From NCBI GenBank assembly GCA_002321895.1, contig DCMZ01000003.1, positions 186,001 through 250,000 on the forward strand: a stretch of 64,000 nt of DNA, read 5' to 3'. The notes below the pieces were generated by a model. The model searched no databases and was not told the DNA's origin. It saw nothing but the letters and a program-made list of their open reading frames with translations. A program made the position numbers and the translations under genes. Positions within the stretch are counted from its first letter, which is position 1; the number at the start of each line of letters is the position of its first letter. Positions 51,688 to 59,712 of this stretch are shown here, piece after piece. Origin of the DNA: Bdellovibrionaceae bacterium UBA1609. GTDB taxonomy: Bacteria > Bdellovibrionota > Bdellovibrionia > Bdellovibrionales > UBA1609.

Positions 51688-53069
51688 TTTTGCTCATTCT
51701 CCGAAGGCGCTTTTGCGCGGAGTTGGTGAAGGCCGCCCATCACTTTCCATGCTCGTAAATAGTTATAAGCTTGGAGGATCTGGAAATCCGACTTCAGCAA
51801 CTTGTCCTTTTTAGAAAGTTTTTTAGATTTATTTTCCTCTTCATTCCACCACAAGTTAAAGCCACCAGAAGTCTTTGTCTTCTTAAGGCGTTCTTTTTCT
51901 TTCTTCCCTAAAATATGACCTTTGATATCCTTTTCACGGCGTACTGATTTTTTAATCACGGCCTTCTCTAGAAGGTCCGGATCAAAGTTCTCAACCTCTA
52001 CGTCCGGTGATACACCTTCCGCCTGAATGCTGCGTCCACTAGGAGTAAAATATTGGGCGACGGTCAATTTTAAGCCCCCTTTATTCTCACCCAACGAAAT
52101 GACGGACTGAACGCTTCCCTTACCAAAACTCTTTTTACCCATAACAAGCGCACGGCGATTGTCCTGTAGGGCTCCCGCTAAAATCTCACTGGCTGAAGCA
52201 GAATATTCATCGAGCAATAGAATAAGAGGTGTTTTTTCCAGAGTCCCTTCCTTCTTGGCATAGAAGAACTCTGTATCTGAGCGACCTTTTGTGGAGACAA
52301 TAGTTCCGTCCTCCAGAAAGAGGTCACTCATTTTAATCGCCTGATCTAGCAATCCCCCCGGATTCTTTCTTAGATCAATAACAGCTCCTCGAACCCCTTT
52401 CGACTTCTTTTTATGCTTACTATAGAGCCGATTGAAGTCGCGAGTGGTGTTTTCGATGAAACTAGTGATTTTAAAGTAGGCGTACCCTTCGCCAAGATCA
52501 GTATACTTTACAGATCGAATTTTCACATCCCCACGCTTGACTGGAAAAACTTTAGGTTCTTGAAAGCCATCTCGGTAAATTCCCAATTTTACGACGGAGC
52601 CCATCTTACCACGCATCTTTTGTGCCGCTTCAACAAGACTCAAGCCCTTAGTGGACTCTCCATTGATGCTGACGATTTTATCACCCGCTTTGATTCCGGC
52701 CTTCCAAGCCGGAGTGTCTTCAATGGGAGAAATCACTGTAAGAACACTTTTTTGAACAGTGATCTCAATACCTAACCCACCAAAACGTCCTTGGGTTTCA
52801 CTTTCAAACTCTTTATAGATCTCTTCAGGAAGAAAGTTTGTATGAGGATCCAGCTCACTCAACATTCCTTTAATCCCGCCATGAAGTAACTTTTTGGCAT
52901 CCACATCTTTCACATAGTACTTCTGCACAAGATTCAATACCTTAGTGAAAAGTTGTAGCTCTTCGTACCTACCCTCGGCATAGGACTTAATACTTCCCAT
53001 GGAAAGGCTCAGCGCTAGCACGAAGAATGTTACTCCCACAGCTGATAGAATTTTGTATCTCATTTTCAC
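51684..53069 (-). CDS. ctpA: Carboxyl-terminal processing peptidase, S41 family
   Basis: The 461-residue periplasmic protease has an N-terminal hydrophobic signal (residues 8-25). A PDZ domain lies at about 95-180 (GGLGIEITVQ, AGDKIVSINGEST). The catalytic domain has the Ser in YSASASEILAGAL (Ser292-Ser294 region) and Lys317 (KKSFGKGS), the Ser/Lys dyad of the family, and NPGGLLDQA before it. The C-terminal 110 residues are Lys-rich. Such enzymes trim the C-termini of envelope proteins and often control peptidoglycan hydrolases. It lies 13 bases after the EnvC-like gene. Confidence 0.93.
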   Translation of the reverse strand: MKMRYKILSAVGVTFFVLALSLSMGSIKSYAEGRYEELQLFTKVLNLVQKYYVKDVDAKKLLHGGIKGMLSELDPHTNFLPEEIYKEFESETQGRFGGLGIEITVQKSVLTVISPIEDTPAWKAGIKAGDKIVSINGESTKGLSLVEAAQKMRGKMGSVVKLGIYRDGFQEPKVFPVKRGDVKIRSVKYTDLGEGYAYFKITSFIENTTRDFNRLYSKHKKKSKGVRGAVIDLRKNPGGLLDQAIKMSDLFLEDGTIVSTKGRSDTEFFYAKKEGTLEKTPLILLLDEYSASASEILAGALQDNRRALVMGKKSFGKGSVQSVISLGENKGGLKLTVAQYFTPSGRSIQAEGVSPDVEVENFDPDLLEKAVIKKSVRREKDIKGHILGKKEKERLKKTKTSGGFNLWWNEEENKSKKLSKKDKLLKSDFQILQAYNYLRAWKVMGGLHQLRAKAPSENEQK

Positions 53070-53082
53070 AATTTCCTCCGAC

Positions 53083-54237
53083 TCACGATGCCTTACTATT
53101 ATTGCTATTTTTCACTAATAATTTTTTATCTAACCAATGCTCAGGATTGATCGCGTCTGAAAAGTGACGAATTTCAAAGAAAATACTCTTCGCTCTCTTT
53201 TTCACTGAACCCAAAGATTCGCCACCTAAGAGCGAAGTCCCTCGAACCACACTCAATTGATCCATGCCGGTATAAACGGAAAAGTAATTGGATCCATGGT
53301 TAACCACCACGACATTACCCACACCGGGCAACTCCCCCGCATAATCCACTGTGCCCTTAAATACCGAATGGATCGACTCCTCGGCAGCCACATTAAACCT
53401 CAAACCTTTGCTATAGAGCTTAAATTTATAGTCATGATTTTCCATGAGCCCAAAGCGTTGAACGATTGGGGCAGACACGGGCCAAGGCAATCTCCCCTTT
53501 TGCATATAGAAATCCATATTTATGATTTCATTAAAATCCGCTTCGGAGATATTAAGTTTTTTAGCTTCGTTTTTCAGCTCCTCAAATTGACGCTTGAATT
53601 TAGTTTTTGACTGATTGATTTTTCCTAGAATTTTAGACTTAGTTTCTTGAGCCACATCCAACTCTGTCTCGAGGTTCGATAATTGCTTTTGCCGAGAGAC
53701 CAGTGTTTTTACATTACCCTTTAACTCTTGATTCTTGGCTTGTAGTTCAAATAAATTTTTCTGATAGGAGTTAATCAATTCATAGTCTCTATCCGCAATA
53801 CTTTTTAAGTAGCGCATATTTCTATCTAAATTTCCTTTAAAGGATTTGTTTAGGAAAATAGATAGAGATCCCATATTGTGAAACTTGTAAATTGCCCGGA
53901 GCCTGCGTCCTAACCATTTTTTTTGATCTGAAATTTTAATCTTTAGCTTGGCTATATCGCGCGACAAATACTTCACATCCGCTTCAGCCGAGACTAGCTT
54001 ATTCTGTAGTTTTGCTCTTTTTTCCGAAGTTTCCTTAAGCTCTGAATTTATACTAAAAATGTCTCCCAGCACTTTTCTGTGCTCCACTTCAACATTCAAC
54101 AGCTGACTCTTCTGTTGGTCAAACTTTTGAACAACTTTATTTAAATCCTCTGTAAGTTTCACTTCTGGAAGACGTGCATCTTCCGCTAAAACGAGAACAG
54201 AAAATAGTAAAATAAATAAGGACAGCCCTTTAGCCAT
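53083..54237 (-). CDS. envC: EnvC-like murein hydrolase activator with degenerate LytM domain
   Basis: The 384-residue protein has a signal peptide (residues 1-18). Long coiled coils fill residues 25-230 and a LytM/M23-type domain fills about 255-378. The metal-binding positions are lost: the usual HxGxD region reads SKGLRFNVA, and the end reads SIFFEIRHFSDAINPEHWL without the HxH. This is the pattern of EnvC, which does not cut peptidoglycan but activates amidases under FtsEX control. The start overlaps ftsX by 8 bases. No amidase gene is in this window. Confidence 0.88.
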   Translation of the reverse strand: MAKGLSLFILLFSVLVLAEDARLPEVKLTEDLNKVVQKFDQQKSQLLNVEVEHRKVLGDIFSINSELKETSEKRAKLQNKLVSAEADVKYLSRDIAKLKIKISDQKKWLGRRLRAIYKFHNMGSLSIFLNKSFKGNLDRNMRYLKSIADRDYELINSYQKNLFELQAKNQELKGNVKTLVSRQKQLSNLETELDVAQETKSKILGKINQSKTKFKRQFEELKNEAKKLNISEADFNEIINMDFYMQKGRLPWPVSAPIVQRFGLMENHDYKFKLYSKGLRFNVAAEESIHSVFKGTVDYAGELPGVGNVVVVNHGSNYFSVYTGMDQLSVVRGTSLLGGESLGSVKKRAKSIFFEIRHFSDAINPEHWLDKKLLVKNSNNSKAS

Positions 54238-55162
54238 TGACGCTCCCTGCGCCGGAAGCTGCCCAGCCGGTATTTATATTCCGTACTGTCAAATGGGAGC
54301 TTAATGCTCCCAAAACTAATCCAAATAGGCTGAATAGAATGATTTTAGATGGGGATAAAAACTGTAATCCATTTCCTAAACCAAGAAAGCCTAACTCCTT
54401 TTGAATTAATCCCGACTGTGACAGGAAAACCAAATAGGTGATCGCAACAGCTCCCAGAGCAGAGAGAACACCTATCATGGCACCTTCAACAATAAAGGGT
54501 ACTCGTATTTCTGTGGACGTAGCACCTACGAGCTCCAAAATCTCTATCTCTTCCCGCCGCTGCTCGAGGGAATTCTTAATTGAGTTGCTGACGATCAACA
54601 TCCCACCGGCAAACAATACAAATAATAGCAGTAAACTTGAAACCTTAAAGCTTCTGACCACAGTGGCGTAATTTTCCACCCAATCCTGACCATATGAAAC
54701 CGCATCAACTCCTATCAAAGATTCAATAGATTTTGACGCCTCTTTCAAAAGTCCCAACTGATCCTCTGGATCAACTCCAGCTTTTAGTGCCACTTCAAAA
54801 CTGGCCGGAAGCGGATTACCATATTCTTCATTCAGAAGCTCTGGTGCATAAGCGGACATAGAGCTTTTAAAGTGCTCGGCAGCCTGTGATTTAGAGGTAA
54901 AAATGGGTTCGTTAAAGCCCTCTAACGCCTTAATTTGAGTTTCTAATTTAGATTTATCTTCAGGACTAATGCTGTCATCCAAATAGATACTTAACTGAAC
55001 ATTTTTTCCAATACTCTGGAATGAATTTTCAATATTATGAGTCACCACAAAAAAACCAGCGACGATAGTAAATGTCGCCGTTAATACAAGGAGTGACGAA
55101 AACAACGTCAATGGATGATGCTGAAAGCTTTTGGATATATGCTCAATGATTGCTTTAGACAT
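54230..55162 (-). CDS. ftsX: Cell division protein FtsX
   Basis: The 310-residue permease-like subunit has a first helix at about 20-42, a periplasmic domain at about 43-165, and three further helices (near 172-192, 225-248 and 272-296), the FtsX layout. The segment LEQRREEIEILELVGATSTEIRVPF (read in two pieces) is the conserved cytoplasmic signature. FtsX transmits ATP-driven conformational change from FtsE to its periplasmic partner, here surely the EnvC-like protein encoded next. It overlaps ftsE by 8 bases. Confidence 0.93.
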   Translation of the reverse strand: MSKAIIEHISKSFQHHPLTLFSSLLVLTATFTIVAGFFVVTHNIENSFQSIGKNVQLSIYLDDSISPEDKSKLETQIKALEGFNEPIFTSKSQAAEHFKSSMSAYAPELLNEEYGNPLPASFEVALKAGVDPEDQLGLLKEASKSIESLIGVDAVSYGQDWVENYATVVRSFKVSSLLLLFVLFAGGMLIVSNSIKNSLEQRREEIEILELVGATSTEIRVPFIVEGAMIGVLSALGAVAITYLVFLSQSGLIQKELGFLGLGNGLQFLSPSKIILFSLFGLVLGALSSHLTVRNINTGWAASGAGSVNG

Positions 55163-55829
55163 CTAACCCACCAAATTCTTTTTCAATGTTTCCATTATTG
55201 ATTTGAACAACGCGCTTATTTCTGCGCTTCACCATTTCATGATCATGCGTGGCCACAAAAACTGTTGTGCCCTGCGCATTGGCCTTATCTAACAGATCCA
55301 TAATCTCTTCGCTCAAATGGGGATCCAAATTTCCCGTAGGCTCATCAGCGATTAAAATTCCTGGATGGTGTACCAAGGCTCGAGCAATGGCCACACGCTG
55401 CTGCTCTCCTCCAGAGAGAAATTGAGGAAATGTGTCTCTCTTGAAAGAAAGGCCCACGTGCTCGAGCATCTCACCTACACGGTCACGAATGTAGTTGTCA
55501 CCATCCCCTCGAACTTTAAGAGGTAACGCGATATTTTCAAATACAGTAGAAGACTTGAGTAATTTAAAATCCTGATAAACCACACCAATTTTTCTCCGCA
55601 GAAAGGGCACCTGAGAGGAAGAGATACTATTCATATTGTATTCCCCCACTGTGACTTCACCAGAACAGGGGCGATCAAAAGCACTGATCATTTTAAAAAG
55701 TGTGGATTTACCCGCACCACTTGGACCTGTTAAAAAAACAAACTCCCCTTTATCAATGTAGAGATCAATATTTTTAAGAGCTTGAACGGAACCAGAATAT
55801 GTTTTGTAGACGTGTGAGAAATGTATCAT
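55155..55829 (-). CDS. ftsE: Cell division ATP-binding protein FtsE
   Basis: The 224-residue ABC ATPase has Walker A GPSGAGKST, signature LSGGEQQRVAIARAL, Walker B ILIADEPTGNLDP and the switch His in FVATHDHEMV. The N-terminal MIHFSHVYKTYSG matches FtsE. It powers FtsX at the division site. It is preceded by a small conserved gene 19 bases upstream and followed directly by ftsX. Confidence 0.96.
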   Translation of the reverse strand: MIHFSHVYKTYSGSVQALKNIDLYIDKGEFVFLTGPSGAGKSTLFKMISAFDRPCSGEVTVGEYNMNSISSSQVPFLRRKIGVVYQDFKLLKSSTVFENIALPLKVRGDGDNYIRDRVGEMLEHVGLSFKRDTFPQFLSGGEQQRVAIARALVHHPGILIADEPTGNLDPHLSEEIMDLLDKANAQGTTVFVATHDHEMVKRRNKRVVQINNGNIEKEFGGLDV

Positions 55830-55848
55830 TCCTCTATTTTATAGATAC

Positions 55849-56103
55849 TTATAAAAGTTGGCCAGAAACCAATAGGTCTAGAATTTTCTGATGCTGGATC
55901 TTCATCGCAAGACGAACAGCCTGACCCGACTGTCTTTGGGAGGGTGGAAGGATTTCCGCATAGGGAATTTTTAAACTTTTTAACACCCGACCGTTTTGAT
56001 AAACACGACTTACAAGGTAGGGATTGTCCATACCCCAGTCTTCGGTTTGTACATGATAACTCCCGTTGGAGTGATCTATATCTGTGTTGTAACCCTTTTC
56101 CAT
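55849..56103 (-). CDS. Small protein with HVQTED motif, 84 residues
   Basis: This short soluble protein has YHVQTEDWGMDNPYLVSRVY then QNGRVLKSLKIPYAEI. I have seen this HVQTED pattern in small proteins of delta-proteobacteria, but know no function. GGAG is about 5 bases before the ATG. A longer overlapping frame (55826-56122) is rejected because its sequence looks random. It heads the ftsE operon. Confidence 0.7.
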   Translation of the reverse strand: MEKGYNTDIDHSNGSYHVQTEDWGMDNPYLVSRVYQNGRVLKSLKIPYAEILPPSQRQSGQAVRLAMKIQHQKILDLLVSGQLL

Positions 56104-56358
56104 GATCTCCGCTCAGATGCAAATTCCTAGTCCATTTACCGGTTCCAGATTTGAACTGTAGTGTAATAACAGTTTGTTAAAAAAACCATCCCAAAATGAA
56201 ACAACTTGCGTGTCCTTGGTCCGGGATTTTAACCCCTCGCTTTGGATTTATGTCAGAATATTAAGAGGGGGTGTCCTGTAAAAAGTTTTAGCATTTTCAA
56301 GAACTTAATTCCCAATATGGTGCTACATGATTTGGCAATTCGCACCGATAAGTTCCCT

Positions 56359-58239
56359 ATGAAAAAGCAAGTCTGTGGCGCACTATTGAATGGGTTTTTG
56401 GTTGTGATGGGTTTAGCACTGGTGGGCTGCGGAGGTAGCCAATCTAGTAGCGGTGGCGGTAGCCTTGGAGGCACTTGCGAGCTCAATGGTAGAATTAGTA
56501 CTGAAGTGGACGGCCCAACAGTACCCTCTTATTGTTCGGGTTCTACTACCTATTCTGGTGGGGTTACCATCACAGGAGCAGCCACTTATCAAGCTCGACA
56601 AATTGATTATGACCTAGTGAGTCCGACCACGGGCCTATTGGATGCTGGTTCAGCCAATCCCATCCGCTATGCTGAGGTCACCGTGGAAGATTCCAGCGGT
56701 AATCAAGTACAATGTACAGAGACCGATGCCTCCGGTAATTTTAGTTTTGATTTACCCAATAATAGCAGCACTTACACGGTGAAGGTTCACTCACGCGCCA
56801 ACAACTCCAATTACAAAGCCTATGTAATGAACTGCCCTGAGGAGAACGAAGCGTTCTATATCAGCGGTTCCGTTACACCCGACAGCTCAAAAAGCATTGG
56901 TACACTTAACGCTCCCGTGACTGGCGAAATCATTGGTGGGGCCTTCAATATTTTAGATCAAGTCCTTAACGCCAACGACTACTTGCGAACAGCCACTTCG
57001 GGTTGTTCTTCCGTACACTCCACTTGTTCCGATTTTTCTGTGGCACCGTTGGCCAACATTTACTGGGATCCTGGATTCAACCCAGGTTATTATTCGGGTA
57101 GTAGTTCCAGCGGAACTAGCTTTTATACCCCCTCTTCCAAACGACTTTTTATTTTGGGGGGAATTAACGGCGACACGGACAACACCGACACCGATCACTT
57201 TGATAACTCGGTGATCATTCATGAATACGGCCATTTTTTAGAGGACAATGTGTTTGCTTCGGATTCACCCGGTGGCTCTCATTCCCTGGATCGATTGATT
57301 GACCCGCGACTCGCCTGGAGTGAAGGCTTCGCCAACTTTATGCAAGCCGCCGTTCTAGATGTCCCTCGCTACATTGATACCTATGGAAATGTCGATGGCA
57401 GTACTGGCGAATATTTTCGGCTGAACTTAGAGCGACAAACGGGCACCTACTATGACGAACCGATTAACACCGAAGAAGGTAACTTTAGAGAGTTGTCTAT
57501 CACGCGGATGCTTTGGGATGCCATTGACACCGATGATGATGGCAGTGAGTCCACAGACAGTGCTTTTTCTGAAATATGGGCAGTGATCTCTAGCTCTGAA
57601 GCCGGTGGATTTTTAGGTTCCAGCTCAGCCTTTAGGTCAGTGGGACTGTTTCATGATTTTCAAACAGGACTGTCCTCAGGTACAGATTGGTCAGGTGTGA
57701 GAGCTAATGCCAAGCAAAGAGAGGACAGGCTGCACTATGCGCGGTATATGGATACTACAGGTGTGTGTGGATCAGGATTAATTACTATTGTTCCTCAATC
57801 CAATGCTGGAAACGTCGATGCCTCACCCGGAGTGATGGGTTCGGATCCAGGGGGCTTAAGTACCTCACACTTATTACTGAATAATGATTTTTATCATTAC
57901 AAACACGATGGTGGGACTTTAACGGTGACTTTAACTTACACCACAGCCAGCGGAACTGAAGCGGATTTAGATTTGTATGTCTATTCCAGCAATGGCTCCA
58001 CCACCTTTGGCCGCTTTGGAACATCTAATGATATTATAAACAACGTCTCTGCAGAAGAAGGACTTAGCGTTCCCAATGGAACTGTCGGTGACACGGAAAC
58101 CGAGCAAGTGAGCCAATCCGTTCCTGCTGGAGACTATTTGATTAATGTGAATGTCTACACGGGTGACGGTGCAGGCAGTTCTACTGACTATGCTCTTCAG
58201 GTAGGAGGAACAGTATTATGTCCAGCAGATCTTCCGTAG
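56359..58239 (+). CDS. Metallopeptidase lipoprotein with carboxypeptidase-regulatory-like and PPC-like domains
   Basis: The 626-residue protein has a lipoprotein signal with lipobox LVGC near residue 25 followed by a Gly/Ser linker. A carboxypeptidase-regulatory-like beta domain (about 90-170: RYAEVTVEDSSGN, DASGNFSFDLPNNS) precedes the zinc domain H288-E-Y-G-H292 ... WSE322-GFANF, which is the gluzincin layout (HExxH-x29-E). A PPC-type domain (about 530-610: GGTLTVTLTYTT, DLDLYVYSSNG, DYLINVNVY) ends it. I start at ATG 56359, which gives a proper lipoprotein signal. It overlaps the next gene by 22 bases. Secreted or surface-held proteolysis is likely. Confidence 0.85.
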   Translation: MKKQVCGALLNGFLVVMGLALVGCGGSQSSSGGGSLGGTCELNGRISTEVDGPTVPSYCSGSTTYSGGVTITGAATYQARQIDYDLVSPTTGLLDAGSANPIRYAEVTVEDSSGNQVQCTETDASGNFSFDLPNNSSTYTVKVHSRANNSNYKAYVMNCPEENEAFYISGSVTPDSSKSIGTLNAPVTGEIIGGAFNILDQVLNANDYLRTATSGCSSVHSTCSDFSVAPLANIYWDPGFNPGYYSGSSSSGTSFYTPSSKRLFILGGINGDTDNTDTDHFDNSVIIHEYGHFLEDNVFASDSPGGSHSLDRLIDPRLAWSEGFANFMQAAVLDVPRYIDTYGNVDGSTGEYFRLNLERQTGTYYDEPINTEEGNFRELSITRMLWDAIDTDDDGSESTDSAFSEIWAVISSSEAGGFLGSSSAFRSVGLFHDFQTGLSSGTDWSGVRANAKQREDRLHYARYMDTTGVCGSGLITIVPQSNAGNVDASPGVMGSDPGGLSTSHLLLNNDFYHYKHDGGTLTVTLTYTTASGTEADLDLYVYSSNGSTTFGRFGTSNDIINNVSAEEGLSVPNGTVGDTETEQVSQSVPAGDYLINVNVYTGDGAGSSTDYALQVGGTVLCPADLP

Positions 58240-58859
58240 ATAAAAAACCAAAACACCCCGGCCTACTTTATGCCATGGTGGTTGTGATCATGTTATTGAT
58301 TGGAATGGGCATCATCATGTCCTCTCAAGTGGAGAGCTTGGAGGTAGGCTATAAGCCGAAACCGAATTCCAAAGTAAAAGTGGCGTTGGTACATAAAGAC
58401 CACACACCCTATGCCCCTAGCACTTCAAAAATTTCTACGCCCTTTGAGATTCAGTTGGAATCTGAGACCGGTCTCGATCCCGTAGAGGCGGAACAACCCT
58501 TTCGCTTAACCGCTACAGTACAAACCACTTCCCTTCAAAAAAATGTAAATATCGAATGGGTGATCCCTGAAGGTGTTGAAGTGATCAGTGGCAGCGAGGA
58601 CTACCAGGTGGATGTGATAGGTCCGGAGAACACTCATGTCAGTGAAATCGTGCTACAGGCGCCCGATTACAGTAATTATAAAATTCACTTTTCCGCTCAA
58701 TCCAAAAATCAAGACGCCTCGTTTTCTTTAGTGAAACAATATAACACTCAGGAACAGGCTCAAATTGAGGCACTGGCTAAAGAATTAAATGAAAAGCACA
58801 AAAAGTTTGTGAAAAAGAAAATTGAAAATGGCGAAGCCACACAAAAGCCGGTCTTCTAG
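58218..58859 (+). CDS. Membrane-anchored protein with beta-domain, 213 residues
   Basis: One transmembrane helix lies at about residues 16-35 (LLYAMVVVIMLLIGMGIIM); the rest faces the periplasm. An immunoglobulin-like segment runs over about 75-160 (PFRLTATVQTTSLQKNVNIEWVIPEGVEVIS, read in pieces) and a charged helical end over 175-210. The family is not recognised. The gene begins inside the metallopeptidase lipoprotein gene (22-base overlap), so the two are coupled; an accessory or inhibitor role is possible. Confidence 0.72.
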   Translation: MSSRSSVDKKPKHPGLLYAMVVVIMLLIGMGIIMSSQVESLEVGYKPKPNSKVKVALVHKDHTPYAPSTSKISTPFEIQLESETGLDPVEAEQPFRLTATVQTTSLQKNVNIEWVIPEGVEVISGSEDYQVDVIGPENTHVSEIVLQAPDYSNYKIHFSAQSKNQDASFSLVKQYNTQEQAQIEALAKELNEKHKKFVKKKIENGEATQKPVF

Positions 58860-58901
58860 AACAGACTTATTCTCTTGGACTTAGCGTCTTTCATTGTTGA
58901 A

Positions 58902-58964
58902 TCAGACGACAAATATTGCCACTACCAATACAACGATACAGATACGTGTAAAATATTGAGTCAT
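58902..58964 (-). CDS. Candidate 20-residue hydrophobic mini-protein
   Basis: MTQYFTRICIVVLVVAIFVV and TGA. Residues 8-20 are almost purely hydrophobic, preceded by a single Arg, as in a one-pass membrane peptide. The ATG has AAGAGGAAA 7-10 bases upstream, a good ribosome-binding site. Size and composition recall type I toxin peptides such as Ibs and small membrane subunits such as KdpF, but no antisense RNA gene is evident. It stands alone in the 250-base region between two convergent transcription units, after an inverted repeat CGATA/TATCG (58985-58999). Confidence 0.5.
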   Translation of the reverse strand: MTQYFTRICIVVLVVAIFVV

Positions 58965-59085
58965 AGTTAAATTTCCTCTTACATACGATAATTTCCTATC
59001 GGTGTATTCCGAGAAAACTTCAGGACCTTTGTCTAATCTTATTAATTCTTATCCCACATTTTAACTCCCGCGAGAATGCGCCGCG

Positions 59086-59111
59086 GCTCCAAAAGGTGCC
59101 TGGCACCTTTT
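59086..59111. repeat. Perfect AAAAGGTGCC-T-GGCACCTTTT palindrome, also likely terminator of nfu
   Basis: A 21-base palindrome (59091-59111) lies at the nfu stop codon, with GCTCC before it on the plus strand. On the minus strand the stem is followed by a short T run within TTTT, so it can end SUF transcription. A degenerate copy lies at 20148. Confidence 0.75.
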
Positions 59112-59712
59112 AGACGGGACGGACCTTGAGGGAATCGTTGCCTAACTCATGGCGAAGAATATTTTGAATGGCATCGAGTGTTCCCATCATAGCACTGGGG
59201 CAACCGCCACATGCTCCCATATAAAGAATTTTAAGCTCATTGTCTTTCAATTCCAAAACTTCTAAATCTCCCCCATCGGCCTGCAATCCCGGTCGGATGG
59301 TACGATCTAGAATTTCCTCAATCTCGCGCATTTCTTCGCTGAGTTGAGATCGATCTTTCGGAGTATTGGTTTTGGCTTCGTCGACCTCATCGTCAAACTT
59401 AAAATGGGGATCATGGATCGGTAAGCGGGTTTTAATCACGCCTTCTATTTGATCGGCCAAGGCTTCAAACTCCATAGCTCCTTCATGATTCACAGTGAGG
59501 GTGTTCTGATGCAAATACAACTGCTTAACACCAGGCACTTGAAACAAACTCTCTACTAATTTGGAATCCCCCAATTCACTGGGGTGAGTGATCGTGGCTT
59601 TACCCGAAGCTTTAAAAGCGTGGTTAGCAACAAACTTAATGGCATAGGGGTTAGGTGTCGGCTGTGCTCTAACCATTACGTCATCTACGGTAAAGTGGGG
59701 TTGATAACTCAT
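59110..59712 (-). CDS. nfuA: NfuA-like iron-sulfur scaffold/carrier
   Basis: The 200-residue protein has an Nfu N-terminal domain (about 12-95: QPTPNPYAIKFVANH, the conserved start; VKQLYLHQNTLTV) and a C-terminal NifU-type domain with the cluster ligands C168-G-G-C171 (MGACGGCPSA) and GLQADGGDLEV before them. It receives clusters from SufBCD and delivers them to target enzymes. It is the last gene of the SUF operon and overlaps sufS by 4 bases. Confidence 0.93.
   Translation of the reverse strand: MSYQPHFTVDDVMVRAQPTPNPYAIKFVANHAFKASGKATITHPSELGDSKLVESLFQVPGVKQLYLHQNTLTVNHEGAMEFEALADQIEGVIKTRLPIHDPHFKFDDEVDEAKTNTPKDRSQLSEEMREIEEILDRTIRPGLQADGGDLEVLELKDNELKILYMGACGGCPSAMMGTLDAIQNILRHELGNDSLKVRPV

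Noticed and set aside
55826..56122. 98-codon open frame on the minus strand before ftsE
   Set aside because: Its sequence is low in hydrophobic pattern and Cys/Arg/Ser-rich; the overlapping 84-codon frame at 55849-56103 has a ribosome-binding site and a recognisable HVQTED pattern.
58865..58905. 12-codon frame (MKDAKSKRISLF) downstream of the hydrophobic peptide on the minus strand
   Set aside because: No ribosome-binding site; short basic frames of this size are common by chance.
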